Notes: generated from the sequence alone by a model not told the origin. Positions 1 to 5,398 are shown, numbered from the stretch's first letter. The stretch: 6,567 nt of DNA from an uncultured bacterium (GCA_937923585.1 CALDSM010000321.1:1-6567); one strand, 5' to 3'. Made by a program: numbers and translations.

Positions 1-48
1 TACGAGATCTGATCGTGACTGGAGTTCAGACGTGTGCTCTTCCGATCT
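1..48. other. Untrimmed Illumina TruSeq adapter (left contig end)
   Basis: These bases match the P7-side TruSeq adapter in the direction that reads into the insert: the end of the P7 primer (1-8), a six-base index CTGATC (9-14), then the constant part ending GCTCTTCCGATCT at 36-48. The reverse complement of the index is GATCAG, which is TruSeq index 9. This is library sequence, not genome. The genomic insert starts at 49, and any reading frame crossing this point is artificial. Confidence 0.98.
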
Positions 49-465
49 GAAGATCAGCGGGAAGGACAGCGTCGAGCCAATCGAGGAAACGGGGTAAATA
101 AGGTGGCGCAGCTTCATCGGCGCGTAGTGGTGCGCGTCCTGGATGGCGTGGCCCACTTCATGCGCGGCAATGCCCACCGCCGCGATGGAGTCGCCGCCGT
201 AGACGCCCTCGGAGAGATTCACGACCTTCTTCGTCGGGTCGTAGTGATCCGTCATTTCGCCCGGAACCACGCCGATGTCTACGTTCTGCACGCCCGCGCT
301 GTCCATGATCGCCTGGGCCGCGCGCGCGCCGGTCATCCCTGACCGGGTTCCGATCTGGGAGTATTTCGCATAGGCGCTCTTCACAGCCCACTGCGCCCAC
401 AGCGAGAAAATGATCGCCGGGATCATCAGCAAATCGGCTGGGTGAAAGAAGAAACCTGGCATCAT
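49..465 (-). CDS. YugP-type neutral zinc metallopeptidase, 3' end missing
   Basis: The first 139 codons are present; the gene then runs into adapter at 48/49, so the C-terminal part is lost (Bacillus YugP is about 225 residues). The protein begins MMPGFFFHPADLL and has a hydrophobic N-terminal membrane segment at about residues 10-28. A typical YugP-family stretch follows: the SGMTGARAAQAIMDSAG region at 42-58 and the DHYDP motif at 73-77. The zinc-binding HEVGH (HExxH) is at 102-106, where the two His residues bind metal and Glu is catalytic. Family members are membrane-anchored proteases whose substrates are mostly unknown. The first ATG is chosen because AGGAG lies 11 bases upstream (plus-strand CTCCT at 477-481). 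The start overlaps the bactofilin stop as ATGA, so the two are probably one translationally coupled unit. Family assignment is firm; the target protein is unknown. Confidence 0.92.
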
Positions 466-1172
466 AGTGTCGTTTGCTCCTGTGTCGGGCCGGCGCTTTC
501 CATCTTCGGGCTTGGCGCACGCATTGTGCACACCCCGTTCAGCGCCGCACCTTCTTCCATGTTAAGAACGCGCACGCGCACGTCACCGTTGACAACGCTG
601 CCCGCCGCCATACGTAGCCGTCCGGGCGTGACCACGCTGCCGTTCACCTGCCCGGATATGTCGACGTTGCGCCCGGCCACGGCATCGGAGTTGAGTTGGC
701 CGGTCTTGCCTATCGCCAAGTCGCTGGTCACTTCAACGCGTCCTTCAACCAATCCGTCCATCTGGCATGAACCCGCATGCACGTTTCCCGTCACCACGGC
801 GGTCCGCAGCAGAAACAGCGGTCCTTCGATGACCAGGTCGCCCTCGATGCGGCCACCGATCTCGGATTCGGCTCCGCCGGTCAGCGACCCGCCAATCGTC
901 ACACCCTCTGGAATAACCAGCCGCTTCAGGCCGGTATTCCGCGTTTTCCGCGCCGCCGGGTCTTCCGGCGCGATGGCGGGCGACCGGCGCATTTCCTCCA
1001 CGGCCTTTCGGTGGCGCGAATCGCCCCGGCCCTGCTGCAGCGCCTCATTGAAACGCTCCCCGAGCCGCGAAAACAGCCCGCTCTTGCCGCTCCGGGCAAG
1101 GCTGTCGAAACTGCCCGTTGCGCTCATGTCCAGTTCCCCTTGGGGGGGGATGGGCTCATTCGAGTTGTCCAT
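462..1172 (-). CDS. Bactofilin family polymer-forming cytoskeletal protein
   Basis: The gene encodes 236 residues from the ATG at 1172. About 80 polar, charged N-terminal residues precede a bactofilin domain at about 82-217, made of short beta-helix repeats with regularly spaced Gly and Val/Ile (IPEGVTIGGSLTGG, GRIEGDLVIEG, GLVEGRVEV, GQVNGSVVTPGRL, GSVVNGDVRV). A short Pro/Gln-rich tail follows. Bactofilins self-assemble without nucleotide into filaments on the inner membrane and often position cell-wall enzymes. The ATG at 1172 has GGGGTGA 8 bases upstream. A second in-frame ATG at 1127 has AAGGGGA about 7 bases upstream and is also plausible, giving 221 residues. A run of eight C lies between the two starts. 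The stop overlaps the start of the metallopeptidase, suggesting a shared envelope role. Product class is firm; the exact start is not. Confidence 0.9.
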   Translation of the reverse strand: MDNSNEPIPPQGELDMSATGSFDSLARSGKSGLFSRLGERFNEALQQGRGDSRHRKAVEEMRRSPAIAPEDPAARKTRNTGLKRLVIPEGVTIGGSLTGGAESEIGGRIEGDLVIEGPLFLLRTAVVTGNVHAGSCQMDGLVEGRVEVTSDLAIGKTGQLNSDAVAGRNVDISGQVNGSVVTPGRLRMAAGSVVNGDVRVRVLNMEEGAALNGVCTMRAPSPKMESAGPTQEQTTL

Positions 1173-1260
1173 GGTGCAAATCACCCCAAACGTTTTGCCA
1201 GTCCCCGAACACCGGCACAGGCCCGTGGGCGGGGACGGCTTGCCGCGCACGGCACCCCAA

Positions 1261-1290
1261 AGTCTACCGGGTTCCCCGGCTCCGTATCAA
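1261..1290 (-). promoter_or_regulatory. Possible sigma70-type promoter of the bactofilin-peptidase unit
   Basis: On the minus strand, TTGATA (1285-1290) and TAGACT (1261-1266) are separated by 18 bases, each matching 4 of 6 consensus bases. The spacer contains a small GC-rich dyad, CCGGG-TTC-CCCGG (1267-1279). A start near 1254 would leave a leader of about 80 bases. The match is modest in a GC-rich background and is a guess guided by position. Confidence 0.3.
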
Positions 1291-1339
1291 AGAATCCACC
1301 GCGGGGAGTCGGTGTCCCAAGCCGGATTTGGGAACGGCT

Positions 1340-1368
1340 TTGCCGATTCCCTTTCCGCGTGTTATGAT
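1340..1368 (+). promoter_or_regulatory. Sigma70-type promoter of the surface-glycan operon
   Basis: TTGCCG (1340-1345) and TATGAT (1363-1368) are separated by an ideal 17-base spacer. The -10 box matches 5 of 6 consensus bases, and it precedes the first plus-strand gene by about 50 bases. Predicted transcription start is near 1375, inside the dyad at 1369-1387. A bulged inverted repeat at 1331-1350 (GGAACGGC / GCCGATTCC) covers the -35 box. This is the best promoter match in the left half and is oriented toward the glycosyltransferase genes. Confidence 0.6.
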
Positions 1369-1387
1369 TTTGTCTCGCTGAGACAAA
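1369..1387 (+). promoter_or_regulatory. Perfect 8-bp dyad at the predicted transcription start (operator or leader hairpin)
   Basis: TTTGTCTC (1369-1376), a GCT spacer and GAGACAAA (1380-1387) form a perfect inverted repeat that begins directly after the -10 box. Its position across the predicted start point fits a repressor operator. In RNA, only the part after the start would be transcribed, so a full hairpin at the extreme 5' end is less likely unless transcription begins near 1369. I do not recognise the cognate regulator. Confidence 0.5.
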
Positions 1388-1417
1388 CAAAGGCTAACTG
1401 GTCCAGGGGTTGCATTC

Positions 1418-1618
1418 ATGTCCCGCAAGGTCACCATCATACGTTCCGAGGAATTTGCCTCTGTTGAGGATGAGCTCACGGCGGCGCTTGACCAGCTTGA
1501 ACAGTCCAATTCGCGCATTCAGGCCCTGCTCGAATCGGAAAGAGCCGTGCTGGCCGACGGGCCGACGGAAGACTCCGCCGGGGAGGGCGTTCCGGATATC
1601 CCGGAGCCAACCCCTTAG
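1418..1618 (+). CDS. Small acidic coiled-coil-like protein, function unknown
   Basis: This is a 66-residue protein with no family I recognise. After a basic start (MSRKVTIIRSEE), residues about 13-46 form a likely amphipathic helix with heptad-like Leu/Ala spacing (VEDELTAALDQLEQ, then SRIQALLESERAVLA). The tail is disordered, acidic and Pro-rich, ending PEPTP. There is no signal peptide or membrane segment, so it is probably cytoplasmic. The ATG has AGGGG 8 bases upstream (1405-1409) and is the first start after the promoter at 1340-1368. The next gene begins 35 bases after its stop, so it appears to lead the glycan operon. It could be a structural or regulatory partner of the downstream enzymes; that is inference from position only. 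Confidence 0.65.
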   Translation: MSRKVTIIRSEEFASVEDELTAALDQLEQSNSRIQALLESERAVLADGPTEDSAGEGVPDIPEPTP

Positions 1619-1653
1619 ACCGCCTCCCGCAACCGGTGGAAAGCCAGCAGTTC

Positions 1654-2814
1654 ATGGACGATTCGCGACTGAACATTCTCATCGCCGACTTCCACCTGCA
1701 GGGGGGCGGGCAGGTGCGCTACCTGCTCAGCCTCGCCCGTGAACTGGTCCGCCTCGGCCACCGGGTTACGGTCGGCTGCCGGTCCGGAAGTGTGCTCGTG
1801 GAAGGCGCGCGTGAGGCCGGCTGCGAGGTGCTTGACCGGTTCAACTTTCGCGGCGGACTGCGCCCGTTCTCCTGGGCAAACGACCTGCGCCGCGCCAGGC
1901 AATTCATTCGCCGGTCAAACCCGGACATTCTGCACGTCAACGGCTCGCAGGACCATTGGGCGCTGGCGCTGGCCAACCGCGGCCTTGGGTTTCCCGTGTG
2001 CCTGCTGCGCACACGCCACAACACCTACACGGTGAAAGACCATCTGCCCAACCGCCTGCTCAACCGCGACTGGACCGACTATCAGATTGTCGTGTGCGAT
2101 GTGGTCCGGCGGACCCTGGCCGGCCAGCGCGCCTTTGACCCGACGCGGTTGTGCTCGATTCACAACGGTGTGGACGCCGAAAAGTACCGCGCCGACCCCG
2201 AACGGCGCGCCGCAGCGCGCGCCGAATTCGGTTACACCGACGATGATCTGGTCTGCGGCATTGCGGCGCGCATGGTGCCCGCAAAGGGCCACCAGTTTCT
2301 GTTTCGCGCGGCCGCCCAGTTGGCGAAACACTATCCCGGGCTCAAACTGCTCTGTCTGGGCCAGGGCGCATTGGAGGGGGAACTGAGAACCCTTGCCGCC
2401 AGTCTGCGGCTTGCCGACCGTGTGACCTTTGCCGGGTTCCGCGGGGACATGGATTCCTGCCTCCAGGCTGTGGACATCGGCGTGCAGCCGTCCATTGACT
2501 GCGACACGTCTTCGTTCAGCCTCAAGGAACTGATGGCGCTGGAGATCCCCGTGATCGCCTCCGATCACGGCGGGCTGAAAGAAATTGTGTCCGACGGCGT
2601 GGAGGGGTTTGTGGTGCATGCGGGCACGGTGGAGCCCCTCGCCGCGGCGCTGCGGCGCATGGCCGACTCCGCCGAGTTGCGCGCGCGCATGGGGCGCATG
2701 GGCCGGCAGCGCGTGCTCAAGGATTTCACGGTGGAGGTATTTGCACGACGCACCGAACATGCCTACCGCCGCGCCATCGAAATCCACCGGCAGCGCCGGC
2801 CGCGGACAATGTAG
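1654..2814 (+). CDS. GT4-family glycosyltransferase (first of two related copies)
   Basis: A 386-residue cytoplasmic GT-B enzyme that probably moves a sugar from an activated donor onto a lipopolysaccharide or other surface-glycan acceptor. The N-terminal half opens NILIADFHLQGGGQ, with the Gly-rich loop at 16-20. The hinge motif IHNGVD is at about 169-174. The conserved Arg/Lys donor-phosphate region ARMVPAKGH is at about 205-213. The GT4 EX7E motif at 284-292 is changed: Asp replaces the first Glu (DTSSFSLKE). No signal peptide is seen. The ATG at 1654 is preferred because the protein then starts just before the first beta strand. An in-frame GTG at 1636 has no ribosome site; the purine-rich GGTGGA 13 bases before 1654 is also a loose fit. 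The related GT4 gene follows after 67 bases of repeats. Donor and acceptor cannot be told from sequence. Confidence 0.88.
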   Translation: MDDSRLNILIADFHLQGGGQVRYLLSLARELVRLGHRVTVGCRSGSVLVEGAREAGCEVLDRFNFRGGLRPFSWANDLRRARQFIRRSNPDILHVNGSQDHWALALANRGLGFPVCLLRTRHNTYTVKDHLPNRLLNRDWTDYQIVVCDVVRRTLAGQRAFDPTRLCSIHNGVDAEKYRADPERRAAARAEFGYTDDDLVCGIAARMVPAKGHQFLFRAAAQLAKHYPGLKLLCLGQGALEGELRTLAASLRLADRVTFAGFRGDMDSCLQAVDIGVQPSIDCDTSSFSLKELMALEIPVIASDHGGLKEIVSDGVEGFVVHAGTVEPLAAALRRMADSAELRARMGRMGRQRVLKDFTVEVFARRTEHAYRRAIEIHRQRRPRTM

Positions 2815-2877
2815 GTCAGGCGCCCTCGCCTGACGTTCGGGGCGCTGGTTTCAGGCTGACAGCCGAGGGCGGCTGTC
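2815..2877. repeat. Pair of oppositely oriented hairpin repeats
   Basis: Two perfect 8-bp stems with 4-base loops fill the gap between the GT4 genes. Element A is GTCAGGCG-CCCT-CGCCTGAC (2815-2834), starting at the base after the upstream stop codon. Element B is GACAGCCG-AGGG-CGGCTGTC (2858-2877), ending 4 bases before the downstream ATG. Read on the minus strand, A has the same AGGG loop as B, and its stem differs by paired changes (GGCG/CGCC versus GCCG/CGGC). They therefore look like two members of one hairpin family facing opposite ways, as in REP-type dispersed repeats. Neither has a T-tract, so intrinsic termination is unlikely. Confidence 0.8.
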
Positions 2878-2881
2878 CCAC

Positions 2882-3985
2882 ATGGAAACGAAAACCGTGA
2901 GAATCCTTCATCTCGATGAACAGACCGGCTGGCGCGGCGGTGAGCAGCAGGCCAGTTGGCTCATCCAGGGCCTGGCGGAACGCGGCCACGAGGTCTGGGT
3001 GGCCGGAAGAAAGGGATATCCCTTTCTGACCGGCGATCACGGCGGTGCGCGGATCACGCGCGTTTCCCTGCCGCTGTGCGGCGAGTTTGATCTGTACAGC
3101 GCCTGGCGGGTCGCGCAGCTTTGCGCGCGCGAGCACATTGACGTCATCCACGCCCACAGCAGCCATGCCCACGGCATCGCCGTGCTCGCCGGGAAATTCG
3201 CGGGCAAATCCCGCCCCAAAATCATTGCGGCGCGCCGGGTCAGTTTTCCGCCGAAGGACCATCTGCCCAACGTTTGGAAGTACGCCCAGCCGGACCGCAT
3301 TGTCTGTGTTTCGTACAAGGTGGCCCAGGTCATGCGTGAATTTGGCATACCGCAGGACCGCCTTACCGTTGTACACAGCGCCGTTGATCTTGCCCGGGTG
3401 GATGTGGAGCCGCTGTCCCGCGCGGAAATGGGCGTTCCTGAAGGGGTTCCCCTGGCCGTGTCCGCCGGTTCGCTCGTGGACCACAAAGACCATGCAAACC
3501 TGCTGGACGCATTGGCACTCGCGAGGAAGTCCGTGCCCGGCCTGTGGCTGGCGATTGCCGGTGACGGTCCTCTCCGCGGCCGCCTGGAAAGCAGGGCTGT
3601 CCGGCTTGGCCTTAAGGGTTGCGTCCGGTTCCTGGGCCGGCGTGAAGACGCGCCGCGCCTGATTCGCGCCGGGACGGTCTATGTCTCCTCAAGCTGGTCT
3701 GAGGGATTGGGCACCTCCATTCTGGAAGCGCTCGCCTCGGGAACGCCGGTGGTGGCCACCCATGCCGGCGGCGCCGATGAGATGGTTGTATCCGGCCACA
3801 CCGGCTGGCTTGTCCCTGTGCATGACGCCAACGCCCTGGGCGGCGCGATTGTGGACTGCCTTCAACACCGCGACGAGGCGCTCCGCATGGCCGCGGAGGG
3901 GCGGCGGCTGGTGGAGAAGGAGTTCACTGCGCCCCGCATGGTGGAACGCACCCTGGCGGTCTATGCACAATTGCTGGAAGATTAG
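2882..3985 (+). CDS. GT4-family glycosyltransferase (second related copy)
   Basis: A 367-residue cytoplasmic GT-B enzyme of the GT4 family, probably adding a sugar to the same surface glycan as its neighbours. Visible motifs are the N-terminal GWRGGEQQ loop (17-23), the DVIHAHSSHAHG acceptor-side strand (87-98), the HSAVD hinge (165-169), GSLVDHKDH (196-204), AGDGP (226-230) and an intact EX7E (E274 to E282). It shares the rare KDHLPN sequence and flanking pattern with the upstream GT4 (here 125-130), so the two may be old duplicates with different linkages. The start is uncertain: the ATG at 2882 has hairpin B just upstream and no ribosome site. The in-frame GTG at 2897 has GGAAA 8 bases upstream and begins at VRILHLDEQ, the usual family N-terminus. 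The ATG is reported because it is the longer option. Confidence 0.88.
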   Translation: METKTVRILHLDEQTGWRGGEQQASWLIQGLAERGHEVWVAGRKGYPFLTGDHGGARITRVSLPLCGEFDLYSAWRVAQLCAREHIDVIHAHSSHAHGIAVLAGKFAGKSRPKIIAARRVSFPPKDHLPNVWKYAQPDRIVCVSYKVAQVMREFGIPQDRLTVVHSAVDLARVDVEPLSRAEMGVPEGVPLAVSAGSLVDHKDHANLLDALALARKSVPGLWLAIAGDGPLRGRLESRAVRLGLKGCVRFLGRREDAPRLIRAGTVYVSSSWSEGLGTSILEALASGTPVVATHAGGADEMVVSGHTGWLVPVHDANALGGAIVDCLQHRDEALRMAAEGRRLVEKEFTAPRMVERTLAVYAQLLED

Positions 3986-3996
3986 GCTGCAATTCT

Positions 3997-4071
3997 TCTT
4001 GCTCTTGCTCTGTAAGGGGCAAAGTTCAAGAGGACGAGCAAGAGCAAGATTAAGAGCAAGAGCAGGAACGA
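3997..4071. repeat. GAGCAA hexamer array with inverted partner
   Basis: The right part reads GAGCAA, GAGCAA, GATTAA, GAGCAA, GAGCAG, GAACGA (4036-4071), six imperfect hexamers. The left arm (3997-4010) holds two inverted copies. The 14 bases 3997-4010 are the exact reverse complement of 4036-4049, enclosing a 25-base loop. The array lies between the second GT4 stop and the GT2 start within one apparent operon. No T-tract follows, so it is not a standard terminator. It may be a small dispersed repeat or an RNA stem that adjusts expression of the GT2 gene; neither can be decided here. Confidence 0.8.
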
Positions 4072-4092
4072 GCCCAACGGAGCAACCGCGCC

Positions 4093-4869
4093 TTGAACGA
4101 CCTGACCGTACTCATACTCGTGCCCAACGCCCGCGACCGCATCGAGCGCTGCCTCGAAAGCGTGCGCTGGGCCGATGACATTTTCTGCGTCGTGGATCCC
4201 CGGTGCTCCGACGGGTCCGATGAGGTTGCGCGCCGCTTTACGGGCCACGTGGCCGTGCATGAGTACATTAACGCCGCCGCCCAGCGCAATTGGGCGCTGC
4301 CGCAGATAGCCACGGAATGGACCCTGGTGCTCGATGCCGACGAGTTCCTCTCCGATGCGCTCATGGAGCGCATCAGGCACATCATAAAAGATCCCGCCAG
4401 CCTTGACGGATACGACATCCTGCGCCATTCCTACTTCTTCGGCAAACTCATCAAACACTGCGGCTGGCACCATGACTACAACCTGCGTCTGTTCCGCACG
4501 GCCAAGGGACGCTATCTGGACCGGCGCGTGCATTCCAAGGTCGTGGTAGAAGGGACGGTGGGCAAGATCAACGAGGTCATGTACCACGACACGTACCGGA
4601 CCTTTGACGAGTATTTCAACACCTCCCTGCGCTTCACCACCTGGGGCGCGCAGGACGCCTATGACCGCGGCAAGCACACCAATCTGATTGACCTGACGCT
4701 GCGGCCTGTCCAGAAGTTCTTCAAGATGTATGTCTGGCGGATGGGATTCCTCGACGGCTACCACGGCGCAGTGCTGTGTGGTCTTTCGGCCTTCAGTGTA
4801 TTCCTGAAATACGCCAAGATCTGGAATCTGGAGCGAACCGGTGTGCCCAGGAACCCGGTGAACGACTGA
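4093..4869 (+). CDS. GT2-family glycosyltransferase, WaaE/KdtX-like (lipopolysaccharide core type)
   Basis: A 258-residue GT-A enzyme. The family pattern is clear: CLESVRWADDIFCVVD (20-35), AQRNWAL (63-69) and LVLDADEFL (79-87), where DADE is the DXD-like metal and nucleotide-sugar site. Then come VHSKVVVEG (146-154) and a C-terminal FLDGYHGAVLCGLSAFSVFLKY (219-240) amphipathic or membrane-associated stretch. WaaE-like enzymes add a glucose or similar sugar to inner-core lipopolysaccharide at the cytoplasmic face of the inner membrane. The usual TYNEE near the N-terminus is replaced by VPNARDR, an unusual divergence. The start is TTG, the only candidate between the in-frame stop at 4051-4053 and the first strand, with GGAG (4079-4082) 10 bases upstream. 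It follows the hexamer repeat and ends 16 bases from a convergent gene. The exact sugar is unknown. Confidence 0.87.
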   Translation: MNDLTVLILVPNARDRIERCLESVRWADDIFCVVDPRCSDGSDEVARRFTGHVAVHEYINAAAQRNWALPQIATEWTLVLDADEFLSDALMERIRHIIKDPASLDGYDILRHSYFFGKLIKHCGWHHDYNLRLFRTAKGRYLDRRVHSKVVVEGTVGKINEVMYHDTYRTFDEYFNTSLRFTTWGAQDAYDRGKHTNLIDLTLRPVQKFFKMYVWRMGFLDGYHGAVLCGLSAFSVFLKYAKIWNLERTGVPRNPVND

Positions 4870-4885
4870 GGGTACAACGCCTGTT

Positions 4886-5155
4886 TCAGGTCCTGGTCAG
4901 AATGTGGGTGGACACCAGATAGGCTTCCGCCATGACCGCGCCGGAACACCCCGCCACAAACACTCCCAATTTCATCTCCGCCCAGAGGTCATCCCAGTAT
5001 TCCCCATCCAGCAGGGACCACAGGTCGGGCTTGACCCAGAAGCGGATGGCGTCGAGAAATTCCTGCGCGTCCCGGTACAGCATTCGGTAAAGAAAGTAGT
5101 ACACGGGAATATTGACCACCGCCAGCGAAACGATGAGAACGGCATGGGGTGACAT
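4886..5155 (-). CDS. Small two-helix membrane protein, function unknown
   Basis: This 89-residue protein has a hydrophobic segment at about 5-25 (VLIVSLAVVNIPVYYFLYRML) and another at about 64-82 (LGVFVAGCSGAVMAEAYLV). A Trp/Asp/Glu-rich connector lies between them (RFWVKPDLWSLLDGEYWDDLWAEMK). It is probably an inner-membrane protein with two helices and a short aromatic, acidic loop. Evidence that it is a real gene: GGGAGG lies 8 bases before the ATG, a promoter-like pair lies just upstream, and the amino-acid pattern fits a membrane protein rather than a chance frame. It is transcribed away from rplM and converges with the GT2 gene 16 bases away, with no obvious terminator between. I recognise no family, and position suggests no specific role. 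Confidence 0.75.
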   Translation of the reverse strand: MSPHAVLIVSLAVVNIPVYYFLYRMLYRDAQEFLDAIRFWVKPDLWSLLDGEYWDDLWAEMKLGVFVAGCSGAVMAEAYLVSTHILTRT

Positions 5156-5184
5156 CGCCTGAACCTCCCAAACTGACGGCCACC

Positions 5185-5211
5185 ATAATACTGAAGGTTG
5201 GTTACTTTCAA
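5185..5211 (-). promoter_or_regulatory. Promoter of the small membrane protein gene
   Basis: On the minus strand, TTGAAA (5206-5211) and TATTAT (5185-5190) each match 5 of 6 consensus bases. The spacer is 15 bases, shorter than the usual 17, or 16 if TTTGAA is taken. Transcription would start near 5178, leaving a leader of about 23 bases that contains the GGGAGG ribosome site. Confidence 0.5.
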
Positions 5212-5258
5212 ATCGCCCTTCCCATGCCTGCCATCCCCGGCATTATCCTCAGAGTTCC

Positions 5259-5292
5259 CGCGGGCCTCCCAGGCGGGAGCGCTGTGCCCGCG
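5259..5292. other. GC-rich nested hairpin between divergent promoters
   Basis: CGCGGGC (5259-5265) pairs with GCCCGCG (5286-5292), and inside it CTCCC (5266-5270) pairs with GGGAG (5275-5279) around an AGGC loop. There is no T-tract on either side, so it is not a canonical terminator. It lies between the promoter of the small membrane gene and that of rplM. It may insulate them or be a protein-binding site; it could also be chance in GC-rich DNA. Confidence 0.4.
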
Positions 5293-5301
5293 AACAAACG
5301 G

Positions 5302-5331
5302 TTGCATCTTCCCCCCAGCATTTGCTAATAT
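5302..5331 (+). promoter_or_regulatory. rplM-rpsI promoter
   Basis: TTGCAT (5302-5307) and TAATAT (5326-5331) are spaced by 18 bases, and a TGC just before the -10 box gives an extended -10 element (TGCTAATAT). Predicted start is near 5338, giving a leader of about 63 bases. A strong sigma70-type promoter is expected for a ribosomal protein operon. Confidence 0.65.
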
Positions 5332-5356
5332 ACGCGCCCCGTTACGTTTATACGCT

Positions 5357-5398
5357 TTAAGCCGATTGGTGTGTCTTGGCTTGACCAGGAGGATAGCC
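5357..5398 (+). promoter_or_regulatory. rplM leader with two competing helices around the ribosome site
   Basis: TTAAGCC (5357-5363) can pair with GGCTTGA (5378-5384), with one U-G pair, leaving the AGGAGG ribosome site (5387-5392) free. The same GGCT (5378-5381) can instead pair with AGCC (5395-5398), placing AGGAGG in the loop. L13 is known to regulate its own operon in E. coli, so a leader switch is conceivable. The second stem has only 4 bp, so this is tentative. Confidence 0.3.

Noticed and set aside
442..1467. 341-codon plus-strand open frame over the bactofilin and peptidase
   Set aside because: It is antisense to two well-supported genes, and its Ser/Pro/Arg-rich product is typical of a GC-rich shadow frame.
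1915..2787. 290-codon minus-strand open frame
   Set aside because: It lies entirely antisense to the first GT4, whose motifs are clear; the product is His/Gly/Val-rich without family motifs.
2815..2877. Intrinsic terminators between the two GT4 genes
   Set aside because: Stems are GC-rich but no T-run follows either one, and the next gene in the same direction starts at once.
2816..3493. 225-codon minus-strand open frame
   Set aside because: It is antisense to the second GT4 and would end inside the hairpin repeat; no ribosome site or recognisable motif.
3997..4071. CRISPR-like or terminator interpretation of the hexamer array
   Set aside because: Units are 6 bases with no spacers, and no T-tract follows the stem.
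3982..4764. 260-codon minus-strand open frame ending in a Leu-rich tail
   Set aside because: It mirrors the GT2 gene, and its LLLLLILLLLVLL end is just the hexamer repeat read backwards.
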